Shown here: one piece after another, positions 1-12,386 of the stretch | Layout of the letters: every line of letters starts with the position of its first letter | Numbering within the stretch: the stretch's first letter is position 1 | Source of the DNA: Allantophomopsis cytisporea | Taxonomy: Eukaryota > Ascomycota > Leotiomycetes > Phacidiales > Phacidiaceae | Direction: 5' to 3' | DNA: 64,000 bases | Assembly: GCA_024752435.1 (NCBI GenBank) | Contig: CP103027.1 | Location: 310,001-374,000 of the forward strand | Made by a program: the position numbers and the translations under genes | Notes under the pieces: model-generated | Seen by the model: only the letters and a program-made list of their open reading frames with translations | Database searches by the model: none | Told to the model about the DNA's origin: nothing

Positions 1-68
1 GACATATCTTGGACGGATTGACGCTTGTGGCAGATGAGGTCTGGTGTTGGACGTGGTGTTTGTTGACA
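1..68 (-). CDS. possible 5' end of a minus-strand gene cut by the window edge
   Basis: On the minus strand an ATG at 68-66 opens a frame that stays open to the edge of the window. It gives about 22 residues beginning MSTNTTSNTRP, polar and rich in Thr, Asn and Pro. There is a purine at -3. Too little is visible to recognise a family, and an open frame this short can occur by chance, so this is only a candidate for a gene that continues to the left. Confidence 0.25.
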
Positions 69-1625
69 TATTTGAGGCCTTGGTTGATGGTCGAATACGA
101 CGCTCCGACGTACCCACTGTATTTCACGTACGAAGTGCGAAATCGCGATTACGATGCATAGGATATCTGGGGGCGCATTTGGCTGGACAAGATGTAGAAC
201 TCTGGTATCCTAGTACGTGGAATCGTTGATTCGAGCTCCGTAAATCTCCATGAAGGATGAATACGTTGTTATTTGATTTTCCTAGTATTATGATGGCAGG
301 ATGGAAGATGGTGACCTGTGTTTGTTGAAAGTCGTAAACTGCCCTACCTATGAAGGTCCCCCACATCCCACTTATGTATGTGCCTGATTCTGATTTCCGC
401 TTTGTGCTCTTGGTCGCCAAGAAGATATTTCATGAATGAATCAGATGCTCGGCACTAATCTCTTATGTTGCAATAGACAACTCCACCCGGGCATTCATTG
501 TTCGTGTGCAAAAACACTGGAAAAGATGATTTCCTTGGGTCATTACCAAATTCCAGCCAAGAGCAGCCGTCGTCGTCGTGACTTCGTATGCACACGTCGG
601 CCCTCGGCCAAGCTGCCTCGATCCGGGCACCATGCTGTCATCAGGGACACTTGCAAGGATAGAGCAGCAATGCCACCCTATCAGCAGCTGTAAAATGTGC
701 TATTTCACTGGGGCTTGGTGAGCCGCGTACCAAACAACCAACACGAGGCTGATAATAAGCCGCAGCAGAATTGAAGTCTTGGAGGAGTGAGGGATGACGG
801 CTGTGGAATGAGGGAGAAGTATGAGAATGTCTGGGGCTGAAGGGTCGATCTGGGTGTGTTCTCTCTCTTCCGATAACATGCAAAGCCGTAGAATAAAAGA
901 GATACGAGACTGGAACACAGATCTGGACAGAGCAGGAAAAAGGGGGTAAATAATTACGATGATGATGATAATGATAACATAATAATAACAATAACACAAT
1001 GTGGTTTATTTACGTGGATGGGAACCCGACGCAGCGGATTTGCTGTTGACTTAGCTATTAATGAGGTACTTTGTATCCTTATCCTAGTCCCACCAGGTCG
1101 TAGGTGACATGGTAAGGCCTCCAGAAGATGTGAAGGATACAGCGGGAAGACCCTAGACCTTGCCTCCCGCCCACCGTTTAGTACTGGCAATTGTTATTTT
1201 GTGGTAAAGTCTGCCTTTAGCATGTCGAACAAGCCAGGGCAGCCAGCCAAGCCACTGTAGCTCACCTCACCTCACCCGCACCTCCACCACCACATCCCCA
1301 GAGTTGCTCAGCTCCCTCTCATACGCAGTGCGTACTCCGATATCTGGCCAAGTCTAAAGTCTCATCTCATCGTGAGATTCATCCTTCCTTCCTTCAAACT
1401 TCAGCCCCCCACCATTATTGCTCACTTGTATACTTACACCTACTCACCACCCTTTCCAATGCCTTGACGCGCACATAAACGTTCCGATCTCCCCAAAACA
1501 TCCGTGAAGAATCTCCACTCGGACTCCAAAACTCCTTGAGACCGTGGGTCCTAAGGACCTCCCACCAAACACAGACAGACCTGCCCTCCGCAGGTTCCTC
1601 TGCGAGGCTACGAAAATTCCAAAAG
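69..1625. other. intergenic region / OSH3-like leader
   Basis: I see no convincing gene here; the frames in this stretch have no recognisable protein signature. There is a short imperfect microsatellite of GAT/AATA units around 957-999 and a CT-rich leader around 1255-1440, which is the kind of sequence found in fungal 5' untranslated regions and probably belongs to the gene that follows. Confidence 0.5.
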
Positions 1626-4600
1626 ATGGCGGGAATTGAGAAACTGGAGATTCATAGCAAGGTGCGTGGATTTTAGAGCTGCAAGCATGTGGTTCTGACC
1701 GCCCACAGTCATACATCGTTCGCTGGGCGAAAGTTGATGAGGGCCATACAATTTCCTGGAGCGTCCAACCGCATAAGAAATCCATGTGCGTACAAACAAT
1801 GGCCTCAGCCAATCTGTGCGGAATGGCTAACCTGTCAGAAATTTTGGTATCTTCAAACATCCAGGAAGCGGCAGTACTGATTCTGGTGGAAATCTTCCTT
1901 CTTCTATCAATTCCGATGAAACAACCAAACATCTCGACCCGGGCACAGGCTCTACGAGGCCCAGACGATCTTCCGCTGCTCGCAATGAACAATCGACAGC
2001 AATCGCGCAATTACGGTCCAAAGGTTTCTTGACAATGGAGTGGCATGGGAAGTGCGAAGCCGACAAAGTGACAACAGGTACATACGCTGTGGGAGCCGGT
2101 CAAGGAGGAATGTATGGTCTGGTATTCGACAACACCTTCTCGAAACAAGTCTCGAAAACTGCCACCTTTGTACTGCTTATATACCCCACGGATGCTCCGC
2201 CAGCCTCGACTCACCAATTGCGAAATTTCACACCGAGCAGCGCGAGTAGCGCAAGGCCTTCGAGCATGGCAAGCAGCCATACCGCAAGTCCGCGATTGAA
2301 TTCTTTAGCTTCAGAATCGGTTGAAAGCTTTCATACAACTACAAATCGACCGAAGAGCAGACACACTTCATCTGGTGGACTGCCAGAAATCGAGATGGAG
2401 GGAAATTACCATGTTGGTATGCTCCAGAAGAGAAAGCGGAAGCGTGGCCAGGGCTATGCACAACGATTCTTTTCTCTGGACTTCTCATCTTGTACACTCT
2501 CGTACTATTACAATCGGAATTCCTCTGCTCTCCGCGGAGCTATTCCATTGAGTCTTGCTGCAATTGCCGCGGATGCTGGAAGAAGGGAGATTAGTATTGA
2601 TTCGGGTGCGGAAATTTGGCACCTTAAGGCTCAGAATCAGAAGGACTTCGATGGCTGGGCTGCTGCTCTCGAAAGAGCAAGTAACGCTGCTCGTGGCTCG
2701 AGTATGGAGACTACGCCTACAATTGGAGGTTTGAAGGTGGAAACTACTAAACTACAACCTGCTGAGTCAAAGGCCGAAGAAGATCGAGAGTGGGCGCAAG
2801 TTGAAGCCTTGGTGAGCCGAATTGCGGGAACGAGAGATGCTGTACGTAGGCTGCACAAGGAGACGGCACCAGTTTTGTCTCCTCCTGCTGGTCTCGGGAT
2901 CAGTGCTGGAACTCCTTCGGCCGAGGATGGTCCGGATTATTTCAATACCCAACAGAGGCGTTCATTCTGGAAGAGGAAAGGTAATTCTGCCACTCCTCCC
3001 GTCAACACTTCCGCAGTTAATAGTGCTGTTTCCGCCTCACTCGCTGTACCGGCTCCCATAACCGTTAGTAATGTCACGGCCAACGGTTCTATTATATCTC
3101 CAACTCACGAAACTGGCCACTCCAAAAATCAAGAAAATGACATGCACGAGCACTGTACTTCCTTGCTGAAAGACCTTGATGCGGTGGTTGCCGATTTCTC
3201 TGCACTAATTACAAGCAGCAAGCGTCGTAGGATGCCAATGCCAAAATCCGCACCATCAAGAAATAGTATGGACTCCATGACGACAGATGTTTTCTTCGAT
3301 GCTGAAGGCGGCGACAATGCTAATGACTCGCAACTGTTGGTTCTCAATGGTCAGAGTGAAGAAGATACGCCTCCATCTGAAGCGGAAGATGAGTTCGGCG
3401 GTTCTGATGCTCTTTCCACATCCTCCGTCGATCAAGATGAGCCTAATCCACCAGATCTCGAGGGCGCTGCAAAACTCTTCCCTCCAAAACCAAAATCATT
3501 ACTACCTCTACCAATCACTACCAGTGTGAAACGTCGTGTGACAATTCCACCTGCTAAAGTACTCCCTCCAAGCTTAATCGGGTTCCTGCGCAAAAACGTA
3601 GGCAAAGATCTCAGCACCATTTCCATGCCCGTATCAGCAAACGAGCCGATTTCACTCTTACAACGTATTGCTGAGCAATTAGAATACTCCTCGTTACTCG
3701 ATATTGCGTCTCAAAATCCAGATCCTACGCGCAGACTACTATACATTGCCGCCTTTGCTGTATCAGGCTTCTCCAATGGCCGTGCAAGGGAACGTGCAAT
3801 TCGCAAGCCATTCAACCCCATGCTGGGTGAAACTTACGAGCTCGTCCGCGACGGTGATGACATGGCCTCCGGCTTCCGCCTGCTCACCGAGAAAGTCTGC
3901 CACCGCCCTGTTATTATGGCCTCGCAAGCCGAGAGTGCCAATTGGTCATTCGCACAATCGCCGGCCCCCAGCCAGAAATTCTGGGGTAAAAGCGCAGAGC
4001 TCACAACCGAAGGTCGTGTACGAATCGCCCTTCGTCTCAAGGACGGCTTCGATGAACTTTACTCTTATGATGTTGCCACTGTTTTCTTGCGCAACATTGT
4101 CATGGGAGAGAAATACGTCGAGCCCGTGGGCACGATGACCGTTCTCAACGAATCCACCGGCGCGAAGGCCCAGATCGAATTCAAGACGAAGGGTATGTTC
4201 GGAGGGCGCAGTGAGGATGTTGAAGTTGGCGCGTATGACGAGCATGGCAATCACACCGGCATCTCGCTCACTGGTACCTGGACCACTAGTCTCAAGATCA
4301 CGCCAGCTGGCAAGGGCGCAGGCGAGGAATTCTGGCGCGTGGGCAAGCTCGTCGACAACGCGGCGAACTGCTATGGCTTCACGGAGTTCGCGGCTGCGCT
4401 GAATGAGATCGGCCCCGTGGAGAAGGGTGCTCTGCCGCCTACGGACTCGAGACTGCGTAAGGACCAGCGGTTGACTGAGGAGGGTAAACTTGATGAGGCG
4501 GAGGAGATGAAGGCGAGGATTGAGGAGGGGCAGAGGAGGAGGCGGAAGGAGATGGAGGAGAGGGGCGAGACGTGGAGTCCTAGGTGGTTTACTAAGCTTG

Positions 4601-4704
4601 ATGGCGAGGAGGAGGTTTGGAGGCTTAAGAGTGGGAAGGACGGCTACTGGGAGGAGCGTGCTAAGGGGAAGTGGGAAGGAGTTGTGAATGTGCTTGAGGG
4701 GTGA
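1626..4704 (+). CDS. OSH3-type oxysterol-binding protein (GOLD + PH + ORD)
   Basis: Three exons, 1626-1661, 1709-1785 and 1839-4704, give 992 aa. The start at 1626 is chosen because splicing the two small introns (47 and 53 bases) rebuilds an N-terminal GOLD-like region (about residues 12-140, beginning SYIVRW) missing from the long frame alone. A PH domain follows at about 227-320, then an FFAT-like motif (VFFDAEG, about 522-528) in an acidic stretch, then the oxysterol-binding-related domain from about 600 to the end. The family moves sterols or phosphoinositides at membrane contacts. FFAT motifs bind the ER protein VAP/Scs2, so an ER-plasma membrane role is inferred. The usual EQVSHHPP fingerprint reads EKVCHRP (about 722), which fits a PI4P-regulating OSH3 branch better than a sterol carrier, though I cannot verify this. 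The C-terminus is a charged helical stretch. Confidence 0.93.
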
Positions 4705-7172
4705 TGTTAGTGAATGGACTTGGACTTCCTAATGATTGGGTTGTTTCATGCTTAACTTGTCGTTTGTGTGATGATTTGTTATCCCCTCTGTCTTCCAACT
4801 TATTCAAAGCCTTTTGGGTATTCTGTGGTTTATGCTGGTCCAGAACTTCCATCATGGATGTTCTCAGGCTATAAAAACGGTGATTTCGGGGATCCATAGC
4901 TGAGAGCTGTAAGGTCATTCTATATCATCTTTTTAAACGCCAATTGAGGTCAGCAGACTCATATGGTGTTTCTGTAAGTGATATTTTTAACGTAAGTAAA
5001 CAAGTTACCTGTCTCCCTTGTGTGAACGGTTCAGCTGTGTTATACTACATATTATTCATCGAACTCCATCGAATTTATATATATATATATATATATGAGC
5101 TGTATAGGTTTATTAATATTACACCTATCTCTAATATCCAAACAGCTTAATAGCTTAATTTCTTATTTATTTAAGTTGTTTGTTATTTTCGTTTTTCTTT
5201 CTATAACAAAAATAAATTCGCCAATATATGAACCCATATATACTACTAATCTTAAAAATAATACCTCCGGTTTTATTCCTAAATTTGAAGCTTTACCTAA
5301 TACTTAAGTCTAAAGAATGATTACTATACTCTAAACCTTATTCCAAGCACAAATCCATTGTATGATTAATGGTTTGCAGTGGCTTTCAGTTACATGGTTC
5401 CAAGATCATCAATATATGTTCCGGGCTCCGATGTGGCGGACGAACGTCACACCGAATCGGCTCGGGTTGCGGACAGGTTCAAACATCCGATGTGAGGCAT
5501 TGACCATGACTTTTGACGGCCGACTTATGTAGCCCACTACTCTAGTACTTTAAGACTCCAACTAAACGTTGTGGAAGTTTTCGGCATGAACGCCATGTGC
5601 TGCTAGGTGCATACATAAATAGTAAGTTGTGATTGTTAGGCACGTCGTGTAATCTTCATAAGCCGAAAGAGCCTCTTGGCCTTCGAAGACTCCTAGAAGC
5701 CTCAACTTTTACAAATCATCGTCTATGCCAAGTCTGTTGCTTCGTGGTTACTTATCTAGTGTAATTTATGACTCAAAGCCAAGATACTTTAACTTATCTC
5801 AAGTGGATCCGAGAATTTACGAAGATTCATGTGTGACTGAGAGTTACGGTTTTCACTATCATCTGTGTACTGTCAGCCAGTTCCCTTAAGAGTTCTAAAA
5901 AGTCGGTAAGATGTGCGGATCTCAAACTGTAAATCCATATGTCACCTGTACGTTATGTTGAGGACCTGCTCTTACTCTGTGCACACAGATATCGAAGAGT
6001 TCAAGGGAAAATATCGTAGCCAAGTTCATTTCCACAATAGCAGCGGTAAGCCTGATCAAGAGACATGTCGTTCAGTATGGTGCCTAGGGATCCATACGCC
6101 TCATAGTGCATCTCTAAGTTTGAGATAAGATAGATCTTCCGTGGGGGAAGTTCCACAGGGGCCGAAGAAGTTCGAACACCCTGAATCTCTAATATTCCAT
6201 GGAGCAGAGTGGCATTGGTGCAATAATACTACTCAATATATCTGGGGAAGGTTGTCACTCCGTTCATGAGTGACGGGAAGACAAGGAAAGTTTCATTGCC
6301 TTACAAAGATTGTGTGTGGAGCCGAGCCGATCACTAAGGGGCTATGTGCGACTGTACCAACGCGGCCTGTGGACATTTTTCAGCACCCATTTTCCGAAAC
6401 ATACTCTTTCGCACATAAAATCCACCCCCACAGGCCGAAGACTAATCCACTTTCAGGGATAGCATATGATCCAAACGTCCAAGAGGCTCCCAGACTGAGC
6501 AATCGTAACAGTCTTTCATTTCATAAACGCGCCAAGTACCAGGCAGACTCTTGCTTACCCTCGTCATCGGCGCAGAATTAATCCCGAGTGTCCATATGCA
6601 TACGAGAGGTAAGGTAGATCCCTTCAATTAGCATTTTTCCTGTTAGCCTCGCGAAAATCTGGACATCGTTCAGGAAGAATTTGAACAATTGTGATCACTT
6701 TTCGTGTTTTACTCATCTCTGGAGATCTTTCAATGGTCAATTCGGGTTCATATGACTCTAAATGTTTTTTTCACAGCCTTACCGATCAAGAGTTGTCGGA
6801 CCGTGAGCCGATGGAATTTCCAGGGACATGCCACGCACATCACCGTAAGACGGCATTTGGGCCCAGCCCGATCTGGAATTAGTTACGCTTTGCATGGCAT
6901 GATTAGACTCTATCTCCCATCGGCATCTCGGTTCTCATGTGAATTCAACATGGTTATGCCTCTGATCCACCTATTTCGGTGCTTCTACTGTCCGTCTCCG
7001 TGGCTATGAATGGATCAACCGGTAGACTGAACACTATGGCACTAAGCTGGCTGTAGAGATATATTGTGTCAATATTCCGTGAGTACAGTTTCCTTTTGCA
7101 GTATTCAACTTCAGATTCAACAAATCGCCTGTTGTTTCTCTCCATTTCCTTTGGCTCCCCCAGGCGACAACA
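4705..7172. other. 2.5-kb intergenic region with an AT-rich patch
   Basis: No gene is supported. About 4940-5345 is strongly AT-rich and looks like decayed sequence. The rest (5400-7172) has ordinary composition and probably contains the upstream control region of the ABC transporter. The frames at 5913-6128, 6270-6581 and 6704-7009 have no family signature and I do not call them genes. Confidence 0.5.
5076..5096. repeat. (TA)n microsatellite
   Basis: About ten uninterrupted TA dinucleotides inside the AT-rich patch. Confidence 0.95.
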
Positions 7173-10100
7173 ATGGCCGCCACTGGAGCAGGTGCCTTTG
7201 CACCATCAATTCGGACAGGTGATGGAGATTATCTCATGAGGACAATTACTGGAAAATCAGAGAAACGACAAAATCAGGCTGGCGAGGATGTCACGTTCGG
7301 CGCCACAGGACTCAGCAAGGCTGAAAACTGGAAGTTGATGCCAGAAGTCAGACAGATGCAAGCCGAAAGCGAAGCAGACAACCGAAAAGGAAGAAAGCTT
7401 GGAGTCACTTGGAAGAACCTCACAGTGAAAGGAATTGGTGCAGATGCTGCGTTTAATGAGAATCAGAGTTCTCAGTTCAACATTCTTCAAAAAATTCGAG
7501 AGGCTCGACAACCCGCCCCCCTTAGGACCATTTTGGACGACACCCATGGATGTGTCAAACCAGGAGAGATGCTACTTGTGCTTGGTCGTCCAGGTGCTGG
7601 ATGTACCACGCTCTTAAAGATGTTGAGTAATCAACGAGAGGGATATGAGGCGGTGGAGGGAGATGTCTCATTCGGTTCCATGAACCACAAGGAGGCTGAG
7701 AGATACCGTGGGCAGATCGTCATGAACACTGAGGAGGAGCTTTTCTTCCCAACACTTACAGTCGGCCAAACTATGGACTTTGCAACAAGGATGAAAGTTC
7801 CTTACCATCTCCCGTCCAGCATATCGAGTGCTCAGGAATATCAGGAGAGAAACAGAGATTTCTTATTGAACTCCATGGGCATTTCACACACTTTCGACAC
7901 CAAGGTCGGTAACGAATACGTCCGTGGAGTATCAGGTGGAGAGAGAAAACGTGTAAGTATCATTGAGACCCTCGCGACGCGTGGAAGCGTATTCTGTTGG
8001 GACAACAGTACTCGAGGTCTTGATGCCAGCACTGCATTGGAGTATACCCGGGCTATCCGTGCCATGACGGATGTTCTTGGTCTTGCGTCCATTGTTACTC
8101 TGTATCAGGCAGGTAACGGTATCTATGATCTTTTCGACAAGGTTTTAGTGCTCGATGAAGGAAAGGAGATCTTTTATGGACCAAGAGAGATGGCGAGACC
8201 TTTTATGGAGGAGAACGGTTTCATCTGTCACGATTCTGCCAACGTTGCCGATTTCTTGACGGGTGTTACTGTACCTACAGAGCGCAAGATCCGTCCCGAG
8301 TTCGAGAATCGATTCCCCCGCACCAACGAGGCCATCTTAGACATCTATCAAAAGACAAACATCAAATTAGACATGGAGAAGGAATACGACTACCCAACTA
8401 CGCAGATTGCCCTTACAAACACTCAAAACTTCCAAGAAGACGTCAAGTACGAGCAGCACAAGAGTTTACCCAAAAACTCGGTGTTGACTGTAAGCTTCAT
8501 GGATCAAGTGAAGGCTTGTGTGAAAAGACAATATCAGATTGTCTGGGGAGATAAATCAACCTTCATTATCAAGCAAGTCGCAACCCTCATCCAAGCCTTG
8601 GTCTCTGGATCTTTGTTCTACAATGCTTCAGCAAACTCTTCAGGTCTTTTCATCAAGTCTGGTGCTATCTTCTTCTCCCTCCTTTACAACAGTTTGCTCT
8701 CCATGTCAGAGGTTACCGATTCCTTTAGCGGTCGACCAGTTCTCGCAAAACATAAATCCTTCGCACTCTACCACCCAGCAGCTTTCTGCATCGCCCAAAT
8801 TGCTGCAGATATTCCCGTTCTTCTCTTCCAGGTTACGCATTTCTCTCTTGTACTGTACTTCATGGTCGGCTTGAAGATGGACGCTGCTTCCTTCTTCACT
8901 TACTGGATCATTGTTTTCTCTACAACCATGACCATGACGGCGTTCTTTAGAGCTATTGGTGCTGGTGCGGCTACTTTTGACGCAGCGTCGAAGATCTCTG
9001 GTTTCATGATCAGTGCCTTTATCATGTATACTGGCTACATGATTCCCAAGCATAAGATGCATCCATGGTTTGTCTGGATTTATTGGGTAAGCAAATCAAA
9101 ACCACTTCAAAGGACTACTTACTAATGGTGTTAGATTGATCCTCTGGCATACGGCTTCTCCGCACTTCTTGCAAACGAGTTCCACAACACTGAAATCGAT
9201 TGTACTTACCCAAACTTGATTCCTTTTGGACCTGCATACACCGACTCAGCCTACCAATCTTGCGCCGGTGTTGGTGGAGCCGTTCAGGGAGCTACATCCC
9301 TTACTGGAGATGATTATTTGGCTTCACTCTCATACAGCCATGCGAACGTATGGCGAAACTTTGGTATCAACTGGGCTTTCTGGGTGCTCTATGCTGGTAT
9401 TACAATTATTTGTACCAGTCGTTGGAAGTCAGCAGCAAGTGCCGGTGGCTCCTTACTTGTTCCACGAGAGAACGCAAAGTACACTAAGAAATTGATGGCC
9501 GACGAAGAATCTCAATCTAGTTTGAAGGGATCGAGAGAAGGCATTTCAAGCCAAGCTCCAACTATCTCTGGAGAGGCTGCGGATACGCAGCTTGTCCGCA
9601 ACACTTCTGTTTTCACTTGGAAAAACCTCACCTATACTGTCAATACCCCTTCTGGACCTAGAGTACTTTTAGACAACGTTCAAGGCTGGGTCAAACCAGG
9701 CATGCTTGGTGCGCTCATGGGATCTTCGGTAAGGCTTTTATGAAACACCTTGGACGATATAATTTGCTAATGAATTGTAGGGTGCTGGAAAAACGACTCT
9801 GCTTGATGTACTTGCCCAACGAAAGACTGATGGAACTATCCATGGTTCTGTCATGGTTGATGGCCGAGAATTGTCTGTATCTTTCCAACGATCTGCTGGC
9901 TACTGTGAACAGCTTGATGTACACGAACCTCTCTCTACTGTCAGAGAAGCCCTTGAATTCTCAGCGCTTCTTCGCCAATCTCGCGAGACCCCGGCCGAAG
10001 AGAAGCTGAAGTACGTCGATACTATTATTGATTTGTTAGAATTGCATGACATCGAACACACGCTTATCGGTACTGTCGGAAATGGACTTTCGGTTGAACA

Positions 10101-11615
10101 GCGCAAACGTCTTACCATCGGTGTTGAATTGGTCTCCAAGCCAAGTATCTTGATTTTCCTTGACGAGCCTACCTCTGGATTGGATGGCCAAGCAGCTTAC
10201 AACACTGTTCGTTTCCTCCGCAAGCTCGCTGGTGCAGGTCAAGCCATTCTGGTCACAATCCATCAGCCATCTGCGCAATTGTTTTCTCAATTTGATACCC
10301 TACTTCTCCTTGCCAAGGGAGGAAAGACTGTCTACTTCGGAGAGATTGGTGACGAAGCTAAAACGATCAAGGAATATTTCGCAAGATACGACGCTCCTTG
10401 TCCTACAGAAACCAACCCTGCTGAACATATGATTGATGTTGTTTCTGGAAACCTATCCCAAGGCAAAGATTGGAACGAAGTTTGGCTCAATTCTCCAGAG
10501 CACAGTGCTACCGTTGCCGAACTTGACCGTACTATCAGCGAAGCCGCTTCCAAGCCTCCTGGTACCAAGGATGATGGGTTCGAGTTCGCCATGCCACTTT
10601 GGGATCAGATTAAGCTTGTTTCTCACAGAATGAACGTCGCGCTTTACCGAGATATTGACTATGTCAACAACAAGTTCGCTCTCCATATCGGCTCAGCACT
10701 TTTCAACGGTTTCTCTTTCTGGATGATCGGTGACTCCGTAGCCTCACTCCAGCTCCGTCTCTTCACAATCTTCAACTTCATCTTCGTTGCTCCCGGTGTC
10801 ATCAACCAGCTGCAACCACTGTTCATTGCTCGAAGAGATATCTACGAAACGCGTGAGAAGAAATCCAAGATGTACTCTTGGATTGCTTTCGTCACCGGTC
10901 TGATTGTTTCCGAGATTCCATACCTTTGTGTCTGTGCAGTGCTATACTTCGTTTGTTGGTACTATACCGTTGGCTTCCCCTCTGACAGCAAGAGTGCCGG
11001 AGCCGTGTTCTTCGTCATGCTCATGTACGAATTCGTCTATACGGGTATTGGTCAATTCGTTGCGGCTTATGCACCCTCTGCCGTCTTCGCCGCTCTTGTG
11101 AATCCAGTTGTGATTGGAACACTAGTCAGTTTCTGTGGTGTACTTGTTCCTTATTCTCAAATCACGGCATTCTGGAGATATTGGATGTAAGTTCTAAATC
11201 CGCACCCACTTCACTAAACATTTTGCTAATTTAGAATGACAGGTATTATTTGAATCCGTTCAGTCCTCTGATGGGTTCTTTGCTCACATTTACTGTCTGG
11301 GACGTCGAAGTTAAATGCGCCGATTCGGAGTTTGCTCTCTTTGACACCCCCAACAACCAGACTTGCTCCGAGTATCTCGAGTCTTTTATGAACACTCTGG
11401 GAGGCGGTACCAATCTCGTTAATCCTGATGCAACCAGTGGTTGCAAGGTCTGCCAATATGCCAAGGGCAGCGATTACTTGAAAACAATTAACTTGGCACA
11501 TCACTATGATGGCTGGAGAGACGCCGGAATCGTGGTTATCTTTGCGATTTCTTCGTATGCTATGGTTTATTTGCTTATGAAGTTGAGGACTAAGGCCAGT
11601 AAGAAGGCTGAGTAA
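7173..11615 (+). CDS. PDR-type ABC transporter (ABC-G full transporter)
   Basis: Four exons, 7173-9086, 9135-9728, 9781-11186 and 11243-11615, give about 1428 aa, the usual size of the pleiotropic drug resistance family. The order is NBD1-TMD1-NBD2-TMD2. NBD1 has the family's altered Walker A (GRPGAGCTT from residue 138, Cys in place of Lys), the signature [10 protein letters not shown] and a Walker B with D followed by N in place of the catalytic Glu. NBD2 has a canonical Walker A (GSSGAGKTT, with intron 2 splitting the codons just before GAGKTT), the degenerate signature LSVEQRKRL and Walker [13 protein letters not shown]. This asymmetry of one active and one degenerate site is normal for the family. 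An extracellular loop near the C-terminus contains several Cys. It is a plasma-membrane exporter; fungicide or plant-toxin efflux is typical, but the substrate cannot be read here. The last acceptor is placed at 11242 because the earlier AG gives an immediate stop. Confidence 0.96.
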
Positions 11616-12386
11616 TAAGGGATGATCGATATAGACTTTCCATTTCTTGTATCATATTTAGACATATACCTATTAGAATTTGCTGTACTCACGTACACAT
11701 CCGCTCCAATTTATCTTTTCCCAGATCATCAATACCATGCAATACTATGTGAGAGAATGCAATCGTTTATAGAGCTACAAGTTATTTACACAATTACTAG
11801 ATCTATGCAGTCATTGAGTATCGCAAAGTTTCTAGAATCGTACAATTTTGAAAAGTCGTGCAGTTACTCAGAGTCGTGCCATTATCGAAATTTTTACAAA
11901 CGTTATAGCCGTATGTTTGTGAAGACAAATTAGTTTCTTTGGCACGGGCGCCGGAACATGCGGAGAGTGATGGGTTTGGACAGCTTTTCTCTTCATTGAA
12001 GGAGATGATCTAGACGAACCACTTCCCACGGTGGTACTAACGTCCCCTCGCGTTCAATTTAAGCTTTGTTCACAGAGATATGGCCAATCTTTTATCTGTA
12101 CCAGGGTTCGACACATGTACAAGACAACCAGAGCAAGATTGCAAAAGTGGGGTATTGTTAAGAGCAAAAGTGGAGGAGATTGATATCCGTGATCTGAAAA
12201 TAAACACTAGATCGTAATCATCTCAACTATCCTTGCTTTAAACGGTAATGAACAGTCCTAAGTGTCGAATATGCTGCTTCTTAATCTTGGTGCTATCTGA
12301 TACCTTCAAAGCCGAGTAACCCAGGGTCGGATTTTGGAGTATAAGAATATGCGCTCTTCCAAAACTTGTATTCTAGTAAGTCGACA
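11616..12386. other. intergenic region
   Basis: About 770 bases between two genes in the same direction. The first part is AT-rich and likely 3' untranslated. The frame at 11622-11933 has no family signature. I see nothing else that I can name. Confidence 0.5.

Noticed and set aside
6138..6145. TCCGTGGG, near the PDRE consensus TCCGYGGA, upstream of the ABC transporter
   Set aside because: One mismatch and more than 1 kb upstream; single short matches of this kind are expected by chance.
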